A DNA stretch of 5,274 nucleotides from the NCBI GenBank assembly GCA_900551985.1, contig URYG01000223.1, forward strand, positions 1 to 5,274, read 5' to 3'. Shown here one piece after another: positions 1-5,274 of the stretch. The stretch comes from an uncultured Prevotella sp. (lineage in GTDB: Bacteria; Bacteroidota; Bacteroidia; Bacteroidales; Bacteroidaceae). The notes under the pieces are model-generated. The model made no database searches. It had not been told where the DNA came from and saw nothing but the letters and a program-made list of their open reading frames with translations. The number at the start of each line of letters is the position of its first letter. The first letter of the stretch is position 1. The position numbers were made by a program, and so were the translations under genes.

Positions 1-738
1 AAAATCCCCATCGACCCCTCGGGCAGAAGCCAGCATACCCTCGCCTCGCTTGCTGCCGCTGAAGCAGGCATCCATCAATACCGTTACGCAGGCTGCGTTC
101 AGACCGTTAAGTTCAGAATACAGCCTGCTCATACTGTAACCCGTTGCCAGAATATTGCTCTTGCCATCTACTGGCAGGAGATAAGAAGTGCCGTTACTCT
201 CGTCGGGCATTCCATGTCCGGCATAATAGAAGATGAATCTAGCCTCAGCGCCATAAGCCTTGGCGATGTTCTGCATCCAGTTGATTTCCGCCAGCATATT
301 GTTGAGGGTGGCATCCTTGCGGATATGCAGGTTGCTTTCCGGAATGCCGAGCAGCTTGACGCAGTATTCCCTGAAAGCCATACCGTCGTTGAGGGCAAAC
401 TCCACGTTCACCTCCTCCTGGTAATTCTCGTTGGCGATGATTACGGCAAAGGTCTTCTCCTGCTTCACCTTCGAAACGGGGATGTTCAGATCCACGTCCG
501 ATTTCAGATAGCTTGCCAGCGTGTTCACGCCTTCAACGGCTCCCGCTGCCTGCACCGTCTTCCGGGTAGCAACAGACTGATGCTCATCCCTCACAAATTC
601 CTGGGCACAGGTGGAGTCGGTTCTCATGACCTTCACCAGTCCTTTCTTACCCACAGAGATTCTCTGCGAGTGGACGGGAAGCGAGAACCAACATCCTGCT
701 GCCATCATCACCATCATCATGATATTCTTCCATTTCAT
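1..738 (-). CDS. Secreted caspase-like (C14 / metacaspase-type) cysteine peptidase, C-terminus outside window
   Basis: The frame stays open from an ATG at 738 to the window edge, giving 246 residues with no stop. Residues 1-24 form a signal peptide with a Met-rich hydrophobic core, probably cut before Q25, so the protein should be exported. C16 after AAG is a weak lipobox alternative. A caspase p20-like fold begins near residue 96 (TFAVIIANENYQ), continues through ALNDGM (115-120), reaches the catalytic histidine in FYYAGHG (H175) and the catalytic cysteine in MDACFSG (C225). D223, two residues before the cysteine, and D118 match the acidic S1-pocket positions of metacaspases, which cleave after Arg or Lys; that specificity is inference. 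Residues 25-95 are an unrecognised N-terminal region. The gene follows the DUF4468-like gene after 82 bp with no promoter or hairpin seen between, so co-transcription is likely. Substrate and any C-terminal domains are unknown. The family call is firm, the role is not. Confidence 0.87.
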   Translation of the reverse strand, partial: MKWKNIMMMVMMAAGCWFSLPVHSQRISVGKKGLVKVMRTDSTCAQEFVRDEHQSVATRKTVQAAGAVEGVNTLASYLKSDVDLNIPVSKVKQEKTFAVIIANENYQEEVNVEFALNDGMAFREYCVKLLGIPESNLHIRKDATLNNMLAEINWMQNIAKAYGAEARFIFYYAGHGMPDESNGTSYLLPVDGKSNILATGYSMSRLYSELNGLNAACVTVLMDACFSGSKRGEGMLASARGVDGDF

Positions 739-792
739 ACACTAGCGGTTTTGATGTTTACACCTTAATTATATATAGAGTTTGATAGATTA

Positions 793-818
793 TTCCCTCT
801 TACTTCCCTTAACTCCCC
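793..818. repeat. Short copy of the AACTTCCC-type intergenic repeat
   Basis: This stretch, just after the stop of the DUF4468-like gene, reads as two to three CTTCCC/TTAACTCCCC units. It closely resembles the longer array at 2997-3031: both start TTCCCTCT and end in TTAACT(T)CCCC, and the copy here lacks about one unit. It has no inverted partner nearby. The remaining bases of this 82-bp gap (739-820) are AT-rich, with no recognisable promoter or hairpin. Confidence 0.5.
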
Positions 819-820
819 AA

Positions 821-1543
821 CTACCAGTCATCCGAGAATCCGTCGGATGAATCGGCGAGAAGCGCCTCTTTCAGGATATCAATGATGGAGTTCTGGAAAG
901 CCGAAGCCATTACGAAAGCCTTGCTCGAAGCCAGCTTGTGCTTGTCCTTTTCTACATAGGGATAGCAGGAACTGATATTCCATACCTCATCCTTGCTCTC
1001 CACCTCGTCATCATCCGCCTCTCCGGTAGCAGCCGCAGCCAGCGCACTGGCGATGGCACTCGTCCATCCACCGCCCGATTTCACGGTCACCTCGTAGCTG
1101 TCCATATAGACGCTCACCCTTGCCTTCCCTTCCTTCACATCCACACGGATATACGGCATCATATCCACCTGATAATGGTTGACTCCGGCATTCTGTCGGG
1201 CGATGTTCTCGATATAAGCCTGGGTGATGATGAGTCCCTGTTCGGCATTCTGCTCCCGGATCACGCCATGGGTATCCTTGCTGTTGAATGCGCGGTTGAA
1301 CCATTCGATGGCTTTCTTGAAGATTTCAGCCTTCGACTGTCCTGCGCAGGCGATGACCTCCTGGTAGTTCAGGCGGTTCTTGTTGTCCAGGGCAACTTCC
1401 TTGCTCAGGTTTCCGGCAGCCTCGGTCCAGTTGTCGCCATACTTGTCCTTGGCGTACTTCTCAATCTGTTCGGCTGTAAAGACCTGTGCACTTGCCGTAA
1501 GGGCAAGCACGCAGAGTGCAAGTGTGATAAGATATTTCTTCAT
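821..1543 (-). CDS. Secreted DUF4468-like protein of unknown function
   Basis: The product is 240 residues. The ATG at 1543 is chosen because it gives a textbook signal peptide, MKKYLITLALCVLALTASA, cleaved before Q20, and because a TAnnTTTG promoter element lies 36 bp upstream; the longer open frame back to 1675 runs through that promoter and a hairpin. Residues about 60-155 look like a DUF4468 (TBP-like fold) domain: a helix with WFNRAF (81-86), a strand region REQNAEQGLIITQAYI (96-111), and paired strands YIRVDVKEGKARVSVYMDSYEV (131-152). An Ala-rich stretch (162-173) and acidic run (176-184) follow, then a polar C-terminus ending in SDDW. The domain is widespread in secreted Bacteroidota proteins, but no biochemical role is established to my knowledge. 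The caspase-like gene follows 82 bp downstream and is probably in the same transcript, suggesting a shared envelope or periplasmic job. The family assignment rests on pattern memory, not an alignment. Confidence 0.72.
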   Translation of the reverse strand: MKKYLITLALCVLALTASAQVFTAEQIEKYAKDKYGDNWTEAAGNLSKEVALDNKNRLNYQEVIACAGQSKAEIFKKAIEWFNRAFNSKDTHGVIREQNAEQGLIITQAYIENIARQNAGVNHYQVDMMPYIRVDVKEGKARVSVYMDSYEVTVKSGGGWTSAIASALAAAATGEADDDEVESKDEVWNISSCYPYVEKDKHKLASSKAFVMASAFQNSIIDILKEALLADSSDGFSDDW

Positions 1544-1578
1544 ATTATCATTTATATATTGTATTTTAATTGTTGCCG

Positions 1579-1605
1579 CAAAGATAGCATTTTTTAAAAT
1601 ACAAA
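1579..1605 (-). promoter_or_regulatory. Bacteroidota-type promoter for the DUF4468-like/caspase genes
   Basis: On the minus strand TATCTTTG (1586-1579) is an exact match to the Bacteroides primary-sigma -7 element TAnnTTTG. A TTTG sits upstream at 1605-1602 as a possible -33 element. The gap between the two is 15 bp, shorter than the usual spacing, so the -33 call is weaker than the -7 call. Transcription would start near 1572, leaving a leader of about 30 nt without a Shine-Dalgarno sequence, which is normal in this phylum. Confidence 0.62.
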
Positions 1606-1681
1606 CCCGTTCAGATGATAAAAACCCATGGTGCAATGCGTAAAAACTTGCAGTTGCCGGCTTTTGATCATCCAAACGGGT
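1595..1681 (-). terminator. Long hairpin with T-rich tail downstream of the M23 gene (candidate terminator)
   Basis: Segments 1681-1659 and 1627-1605 pair in minus-strand RNA over 21 of 23 positions, including a continuous 15-bp helix with two G-U wobbles. A nested TGCAA/TTGCA stem (1652-1648 with 1636-1632) closes the interior. The 3' arm runs into a T-rich stretch ending near 1595, consistent with intrinsic termination 38 nt after the M23 stop. The two wobble positions would be mismatches in the opposite strand's RNA, which favours a role in minus-strand transcripts. The loop of about 31 nt is larger than in simple terminators, so a regulatory RNA structure is an alternative. The tail overlaps the possible -33 element of the next gene. 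Confidence 0.55.
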
Positions 1682-1718
1682 GGAATTTTTCGATTAACAG
1701 GAGTAATTTTCGCTATTT

Positions 1719-2906
1719 CTAGTTCTTCACGCTCTTCACGCTCTTGCCCTTGGTAAGATGCAGGGTAGCTGCCTTGAGCTTGTGGTTGCTGTGGTCGAAG
1801 ACGATGGCTGGGTCCAGACGGCGGCCTCCGAATGACATTTCGAAATGGAGATGCTCGGTGGTGGCGCGACCCGTGCGACCGGTGAGTCCGATTACCTGTC
1901 CTGCCTTCACCTTATCGCCCTTCTTCACAAAGTTCTTGCTCTGATGACTGTAGAGCGTCTCCAGTCCATAGGCGTGCTTGATGCGGATGCAGTTGCCGTA
2001 TCCGTAATACGGACCCGATGCCACTACCTCGCCATCAAAGGCTGCCACGATCTCATCATTCGCCTTGGTCTTCAGGTCCACTCCCGAATGGCGACGCTTT
2101 CCGCCGTAGGGACTGATCACCTTGGCATCCGGCAACGGATATGCCCACGCCTTCTCCTCTATCTTCTCCAGATCCAGGCGGAAGGTGTTGGTGATGGTAA
2201 ACGGATCGCTTACCTCATCAGGATCCAGGGTCATCGCCTCCCTGCCCTTGCCCAGTCCACCGGTGTTTCTCGATACGGAGGAATCCTTGCCGCCAATCAC
2301 CTTGATGCCGATGCGGTTGCCCTCCTTGCGGAACTGCACGGTCTGTCGGCGGAGCTTATGGCTCTTCAGCTCGATGATGGTCTCCGGATTGATGCGCGCA
2401 CCGTTCACCATGATGGAGAAATCGCAATAGGTCTCTCCCTCCTTGGTGCCCACGATGGCGATGGTCTGTCCGGCATCTATCGACTGTCCCACCTTCACCA
2501 GGTTCTCGGCATTGTTGGCATATACGGTTTCCAGACCGTTGTCGTGTCGGATCACGATGACGTTGCCCATCGACTCGGTCTTGCGCGAGAGACGCACATA
2601 ACCGTCAAACATCGCCTTCACTGCGTCGCCCTTGGCAGTAGAGATGCGCATCACGCTGTTGCCATTGATAAGGCTAGCCTTGCCCACAGGAAGCGGGAAT
2701 GAATATTCCTTGGCACGGAATATCTCAAAGTCAACATTGAAGGCTTGACTCTGGGCAAAGAGACCTGGCGTTGCGATGCTCACCTGCTGTTGCTCGGCGG
2801 CAGTAAACTCATTCTTGGCGGGCATGAAACTGCTCAGGGATAGCATCAGCATTCCCGAGACGGCAGCCAGCCCCAGTTTTCTTCTTAATCTTCTGTTTAC
2901 AATCAT
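1719..2906 (-). CDS. Secreted M23 family metallopeptidase with degenerate plus intact LytM domains
   Basis: The product is 395 residues. A basic start (RRLRRK) and hydrophobic segment to about residue 30 form a signal peptide. Two LytM/M23 modules follow. The C-terminal one (about 250-372) keeps every zinc and catalytic residue: H273 and D277 in HSGVD, H321 in YSH, and H352/H354 in HLHFE, so it should be an active peptidoglycan endopeptidase cutting stem-peptide cross-bridges. The N-terminal one (about 66-178) has the same fold pattern (FPLP, MFDG, LETVYA, INPE), but the equivalent residues are N83, R87, N131, Y160 and D162, so it cannot bind zinc the same way. A linker rich in charge and glycine (about 200-235) separates them. 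The tail is basic, ending KSVKSVKN, encoded by a 9-bp tandem duplication (1725-1742). A purine-rich stretch precedes the ATG at 2906. The gene appears monocistronic: pgeF's terminator lies upstream and a hairpin downstream. Confidence 0.9.
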   Translation of the reverse strand: MIVNRRLRRKLGLAAVSGMLMLSLSSFMPAKNEFTAAEQQQVSIATPGLFAQSQAFNVDFEIFRAKEYSFPLPVGKASLINGNSVMRISTAKGDAVKAMFDGYVRLSRKTESMGNVIVIRHDNGLETVYANNAENLVKVGQSIDAGQTIAIVGTKEGETYCDFSIMVNGARINPETIIELKSHKLRRQTVQFRKEGNRIGIKVIGGKDSSVSRNTGGLGKGREAMTLDPDEVSDPFTITNTFRLDLEKIEEKAWAYPLPDAKVISPYGGKRRHSGVDLKTKANDEIVAAFDGEVVASGPYYGYGNCIRIKHAYGLETLYSHQSKNFVKKGDKVKAGQVIGLTGRTGRATTEHLHFEMSFGGRRLDPAIVFDHSNHKLKAATLHLTKGKSVKSVKN

Positions 2907-2945
2907 TCTCTATTCTTTTTGATACATATTTTTATTCAGGTTTCG

Positions 2946-2953
2946 CAAATAAA
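2946..2953 (-). promoter_or_regulatory. Weak -7-like element upstream of the M23 gene
   Basis: On the minus strand TTTATTTG followed by CG matches the Bacteroides -7 element TAnnTTTG except at its second base. It lies 39 bp upstream of the M23 start, about the same distance as the better promoter at 1579. No TTTG is present at the -33 position; the repeat element occupies that region instead. Because a terminator precedes it, some promoter is needed here. Confidence 0.35.
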
Positions 2954-3031
2954 GGAGTTAAAGAAGTTAAAGAAGTTATCGCTCCCTACGGTCGCTTCCC
3001 TCTAACTTCCCTAACTTCCCTTAACTTCCCC
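2954..3031. repeat. Inverted repeat built from GAAGTTA / TAACTTC units
   Basis: The left arm (2954-2978) holds three AGTTA-ending units of about 9 bp. The right arm (3003-3030) holds three TAACTTCCC-type units in the opposite sense, so the arms can pair with small bulges and wobbles. The centre (2979-2996) contains the direct repeat TCGCT on both sides of CCCTACGG. A related short copy occurs at 793-818. The element lies directly upstream of the weak M23 promoter. It may be an interspersed palindromic element or an additional transcript structure; no coding sense was found. Confidence 0.6.
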
Positions 3032-3050
3032 ACATACGAAAGTTCAGTTA

Positions 3051-3107
3051 AACACAAAAACATCCATTTCTCCCTCTTCGTTCATAGAAAAGAGAAAAAT
3101 GGATGTT
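3051..3107 (-). terminator. Intrinsic terminator after pgeF
   Basis: Twelve nucleotides past the pgeF stop, the minus-strand RNA can fold AACATCCATTT...CTC against GAGAAATGGATGTT (3107-3092 with 3072-3059), a 14-bp stem with a 2-nt bulge. The stem can extend inward through CTCTTTT paired with GAAGAGG-type sequence using wobbles. The 3' arm is followed at once by TTTTTGTGTTT. Stem, position and U-tract are all as expected for Rho-independent termination, and it separates pgeF from the M23 gene. Confidence 0.82.
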
Positions 3108-3118
3108 ATCTTGAAAAC

Positions 3119-3958
3119 TTACTTCATCAGAATGCCGGTATAGATTCTGCCACTCTCGATGCCCAGCTTCCTAGCCGAGAAGAACTCATCGCTATGGGCA
3201 AAGGTACAGATACCGCAATCCTGGATATTCTCCTCAGCCACACCGCAATGCAGCAGGATCTGCTTGTTGCAGAGCGGCAGGTTGATGTGCCACTTCAGCG
3301 GCTGCACGATGTTTCCCTCTGCAGCCAGGCGCTCACGCTCGGCAACATCTACCGAAAAGGCGGCATTGGGGCGCTGCTCGGCAATCTCTTCCATCGGGAA
3401 GGCTGCCTGCTCGAAAGCCTCATACACCTCATCGCCTACCTCGAAATGCTCCAGCGAGATGCCCGGACCTATCACTGCCTTCAGCTTCTTAGGATCCGTA
3501 TGATAGGCGAAAGCCATCTCCTGGATGGTCTTGTGTACGATGCGTGCCAGCGTGCCTCGCCATCCGGCATGGATGGCTGCCACGGCATGGTGATCCTCGT
3601 CATAGAGCAGGATTGGGATGCAGTCGGCGGTGGAAACGCCTATGCATACGCCCTTCTCATTGGTCATCACGGCATCTACGCCCTCGAGAATCATCTTGCG
3701 GATGTTCTCAGGCATCGAGAAATAATCTCCTGCCACCTGACGTACCTCTACTCCATGTACCTGATGCGGCAGGATGATATGGTCGATGCTTACGCCCAGC
3801 TCATCCGCCAGCTTCCTGCGGTTCTCTGCCACGTGTTCGGCACAGTCGCCGCAATAGTCATTGATATTGAATTCGCTGTAGTTGCCCTGGCTCACTCCTC
3901 CCTTTCGGGTGGTGGAGAAAGCCGTGACGCCCTCAGCTATGCTATATACTTTGAACAT
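3119..3958 (-). CDS. pgeF: PgeF / YfiH-family (LACC1-like) purine nucleoside phosphorylase, peptidoglycan editing factor
   Basis: The 279-residue product spans a complete YfiH-family protein, formerly called multicopper polyphenol oxidase. Family hallmarks in order are FSTTRKGGVSQGNY (14-27), LPHQVHGVEV (63-72), VSTADCIPILLYD (108-120), AIHAGWRGTLARIV (128-141), IGPGISLEHFEVGDEVYEAF (163-182) and CGICTFAHSDEFFSARK (248-264). H68, C113 and H130 correspond to the zinc/active-site His-Cys-His. Family members phosphorolyse or deaminate purine nucleosides, and in E. coli PgeF/YfiH keeps peptidoglycan composition correct by countering L-serine incorporation at position 1 of the stem peptide. Which activity matters here cannot be told from sequence. 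It has no signal peptide, so it is cytoplasmic. The ATG at 3958 leaves the normal short lead before the first motif. That start codon lies inside a heptad repeat array. No promoter is visible in the 204-bp gap after obg, so read-through from obg is plausible. Confidence 0.92.
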   Translation of the reverse strand: MFKVYSIAEGVTAFSTTRKGGVSQGNYSEFNINDYCGDCAEHVAENRRKLADELGVSIDHIILPHQVHGVEVRQVAGDYFSMPENIRKMILEGVDAVMTNEKGVCIGVSTADCIPILLYDEDHHAVAAIHAGWRGTLARIVHKTIQEMAFAYHTDPKKLKAVIGPGISLEHFEVGDEVYEAFEQAAFPMEEIAEQRPNAAFSVDVAERERLAAEGNIVQPLKWHINLPLCNKQILLHCGVAEENIQDCGICTFAHSDEFFSARKLGIESGRIYTGILMK

Positions 3959-3978
3959 TGAACATTGAACTTTGAACT
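3951..3978. repeat. Four tandem heptads overlapping the pgeF start
   Basis: On the plus strand this is four consecutive 7-mers: TTGAACA twice, then TTGAACT twice. On the minus strand they read as TTCAATG/TTCAAAG and supply the pgeF start codon and its first codons (Met-Phe-Lys). A second ATG seven bases upstream, at 3965, opens a 7-codon frame that ends at 3942, overlapping the pgeF start out of frame. A matching array in the opposite orientation lies at 4131-4158. Confidence 0.8.
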
Positions 3979-4108
3979 TTATGATTAGACTTTTTACTTT
4001 GAACTTGGAACTTTATGATTAGACTTTTTACTTTGAACTTGGAACTTTATGATTAGACTTTTTACTTTGAACTTGGAACTTTATGATTACTCTTTGCATT
4101 GAACTTTA
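3975..4108. repeat. 34-bp direct tandem repeat, three perfect copies plus a degenerate fourth
   Basis: Units at 3975-4008, 4009-4042 and 4043-4076 are identical over all 34 bases. The fourth (4077 to about 4108) matches for 13 bases, then diverges with small changes and a 2-bp shortening. Each unit contains ACTTTGAACTTGG, made of the same heptad sequence that borders the gap. The lack of any differences among three copies suggests recent expansion, so copy number may vary between strains. No open frame spans it convincingly and the unit length is not a multiple of three. Confidence 0.93.
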
Positions 4109-4139
4109 TGCCTCTTTTAGCATATCATAAAGTTCAATG
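4097..4139. repeat. Perfect 14-bp inverted repeat between obg and pgeF
   Basis: CATTGAACTTTATG (4097-4110) is exactly complementary to CATAAAGTTCAATG (4126-4139), with a 15-base loop. It sits 24 bp past the obg stop in the transcribed direction. The stem is AT-rich and no U-tract follows it on the minus strand, so it is a poor intrinsic terminator; mRNA stabilisation, a partial terminator, or simply part of the repeat element are all possible. Confidence 0.78.
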
Positions 4140-4158
4140 TTCCAAGTTCAAAGTTCAA
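4131..4158. repeat. Four heptads in opposite orientation next to the obg stop
   Basis: The plus strand reads AGTTCAA, TGTTCCA, AGTTCAA, AGTTCAA, ending 4 bases before the obg stop codon. It is the inverse of the array at 3951-3978. In addition GTTCCAAGTTCAAAGT (4139-4154) is the exact reverse complement of a 16-base stretch in the 34-bp tandem units (for example 4064-4079), so this segment can pair with any of the copies. Confidence 0.8.
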
Positions 4159-4162
4159 AGTT

Positions 4163-5274
4163 TTAACTTTCATATTCGAAATCATCTAAGTCATCTACAT
4201 CCTCGATTTCATCCTCATCGATATACTCCACGATGTCCTCGCCCTCAGCCTCGAGTTCCTGCTGGAAGCGGGTCATATCCTTGTCGCGGTGAACGAGGGT
4301 ATCTTCTGAAGTAATCTCCTGCAGCTTGTTGCTCTCTGAGTTCAACTCCTTCCAGAGCACATCCTTGAGTTCCTGGATGCCCTGTCCGGTAACTGATGAG
4401 ATGAATACCACCGGAAGATCGGTTGGCAGGGTCTCCTTCAGCATCTCGATGAGCTCCTCGTCAAGCAGGTCACACTTGGTGATGGCAAGCACGCGATGCT
4501 TGTCGAGCATCTCAGGGTTGAAGTTCTTCAACTCGCCCAGCAGAACCTCGTATTCCTTCTTGATGTCGTCTGTATCGCCCGGAACCATGAAGAGGAGCAG
4601 GGAGTTGCGCTCGATGTGTCGCAGGAATCGCAGTCCCAAGCCCTTTCCTTCGCTCGCTCCCTCGATGATACCCGGGATATCAGCCATCACGAAACTCTGA
4701 TGGTCGCGGTAATCCACGATTCCCAGCGATGGCTCAAGGGTGGTAAACGGATAGTTGGCGATCTTCGGACGGGCACTGGATACGGCAGAGAGCAGGGTTG
4801 ACTTTCCGGCATTAGGGAAACCCACCAAACCCACATCGGCAAGGAGCTTCAGCTCCATGATGATGGTCATCTCCTGCATCGGCTCACCTGGCTGCGCATA
4901 GCGTGGAGCCTGGTTGGTAGAGGTACGGAACTGGAAGTTGCCCAGTCCGCCACGTCCGCCCTTCAGAAGCAGAACTTCCTGACCGTCGTAAGCCACGTCG
5001 CAGACGAACTTACCGGTTTCGGCATTATACACCACGGTACCGCAAGGCACATCGATATAGATGTCCTTACCATCAGTGCCGTGGCACTTGTCACGTCCTC
5101 CATTGCCACCATGCTCGGCGAAGAAGTGGCGCTGATACTTCAGATGCAGCAAGGTCCAGTAGTTGTGGTTGCCGCGAAGATAGATGCTTCCTCCACGTCC
5201 GCCATCGCCACCGTCAGGTCCACCATTCGGTTGGTACTTCACGTGGCGCAGGTGCATGGAGCCTTTACCACCCT
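4163..5274 (-). CDS. obgE: GTPase Obg (ObgE/CgtA), N-terminus outside window
   Basis: The frame is open through the right edge, reading GGKGS before an internal Met at 5257, so about 20 N-terminal residues are missing; 369 are visible. Numbering from that Met, the glycine-rich Obg fold fills about 1-135 (PNGGPDGGDGGRGG at 10-23, KGGRGGLGNFQF at 99-110). The G domain follows: G1 GFPNAGKST (146-154), G2 TT in YPFTTLEPSLG (169-179), G3 DIPG (193-196), G4 TKCD (260-263) and G5 SSVTGQG (287-293). All nucleotide-binding motifs are intact. Obg is an essential GTPase that binds the 50S ribosomal subunit in late assembly and links to stringent response. There is no OCT domain; the C-terminus from about 337 is a strongly acidic tail ending DDLDDFEYES, comparable to acidic tails of other Obg proteins. 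It leads the transcript direction into pgeF across a repeat-filled gap. Confidence 0.97.
   Translation of the reverse strand, partial: GGKGSMHLRHVKYQPNGGPDGGDGGRGGSIYLRGNHNYWTLLHLKYQRHFFAEHGGNGGRDKCHGTDGKDIYIDVPCGTVVYNAETGKFVCDVAYDGQEVLLLKGGRGGLGNFQFRTSTNQAPRYAQPGEPMQEMTIIMELKLLADVGLVGFPNAGKSTLLSAVSSARPKIANYPFTTLEPSLGIVDYRDHQSFVMADIPGIIEGASEGKGLGLRFLRHIERNSLLLFMVPGDTDDIKKEYEVLLGELKNFNPEMLDKHRVLAITKCDLLDEELIEMLKETLPTDLPVVFISSVTGQGIQELKDVLWKELNSESNKLQEITSEDTLVHRDKDMTRFQQELEAEGEDIVEYIDEDEIEDVDDLDDFEYES

Noticed and set aside
214..768. A plus-strand frame of 184 codons containing a run of six histidines
   Set aside because: It is antisense to the caspase-like gene; the histidine run is merely the complement of the Met-rich signal peptide codons.
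1544..1675. A longer N-terminus for the DUF4468-like protein, starting at an ATG at 1675
   Set aside because: The extra 44 residues read through the promoter and hairpin, look non-coding, and would bury the clear signal peptide that starts at 1543.
1725..1742. 9-bp tandem duplication at the end of the M23 gene as a separate repeat element
   Set aside because: It is in frame, only two copies, and simply produces the KSVKSV tail; noted in the gene entry.
1845..2702. A long plus-strand frame (285 codons) opposite the M23 gene
   Set aside because: It is the antisense shadow of a gene with intact, well-recognised motifs, and the translation shows no family resemblance.
3194..3961. A plus-strand frame of 255 codons opposite pgeF
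   Set aside because: It mirrors the confirmed pgeF coding frame and has no recognisable domain or signal.
3990..4076. Plus-strand promoters in each 34-bp unit (TTTACTTTG)
   Set aside because: The match to TAnnTTTG is one base short (TACTTTG), no -33 element fits, and there is no plus-strand gene to serve.
4097..4139. A standard intrinsic terminator for obg
   Set aside because: The stem is perfect but AT-rich, and no U-tract follows on the transcribed strand, so it is listed only as an inverted repeat.
3975..4160. A CRISPR array
   Set aside because: The 34-bp units are directly abutting with no spacers between them, and no cas genes are present.

Overview
The window looks like chromosome from a member of the Bacteroidota, most likely a Prevotella/Segatella-type gut organism. 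Four things point that way: a TAnnTTTG promoter element, start sites without clear Shine-Dalgarno sequences, a signal peptide ending in ASA|Q on a DUF4468-like protein, and AT-rich intergenic gaps full of short repeats. The genus is inferred from overall style, not proven. All five genes lie on the minus strand, so transcription runs from high to low coordinates. Both outer genes are cut by the window edges.

Layout in transcription order. (1) 5274-4163: obg (obgE/cgtA), the ribosome-associated GTPase, lacking only about its first 20 residues. (2) 4162-3959: a repeat-packed gap with three perfect 34-bp tandem copies plus a degenerate fourth, a perfect 14-bp inverted repeat, and short heptad arrays in opposite orientation at both ends. 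(3) 3958-3119: pgeF (YfiH/LACC1 family). (4) 3107-3051: a convincing intrinsic terminator. (5) 3031-2954: an inverted repeat built from GAAGTTA units, then a weak promoter candidate. (6) 2906-1719: a secreted M23 protein with one dead and one intact LytM domain. (7) 1681-1595: a long hairpin with a T-rich tail that runs into the next promoter. (8) 1543-821: a secreted DUF4468-like protein. (9) 738 to beyond position 1: a secreted caspase-like (C14/metacaspase-type) cysteine peptidase, cut before its C-terminus.

The genes seem to form three transcription units. obg and pgeF may be read together, since no promoter is visible between them. The M23 gene is probably alone, with a terminator upstream and a hairpin downstream. 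The DUF4468-like and caspase-like genes are probably co-transcribed from the promoter at 1579-1605, being 82 bp apart with no hairpin or promoter between them. PgeF and the M23 protein both relate to peptidoglycan quality and remodelling. The DUF4468-like/caspase pair is the least understood part and the best candidate for a poorly described exported system. No RNA genes, CRISPR arrays, transposase genes or attachment sites were seen, and no gene-free stretch exceeds 300 bases.
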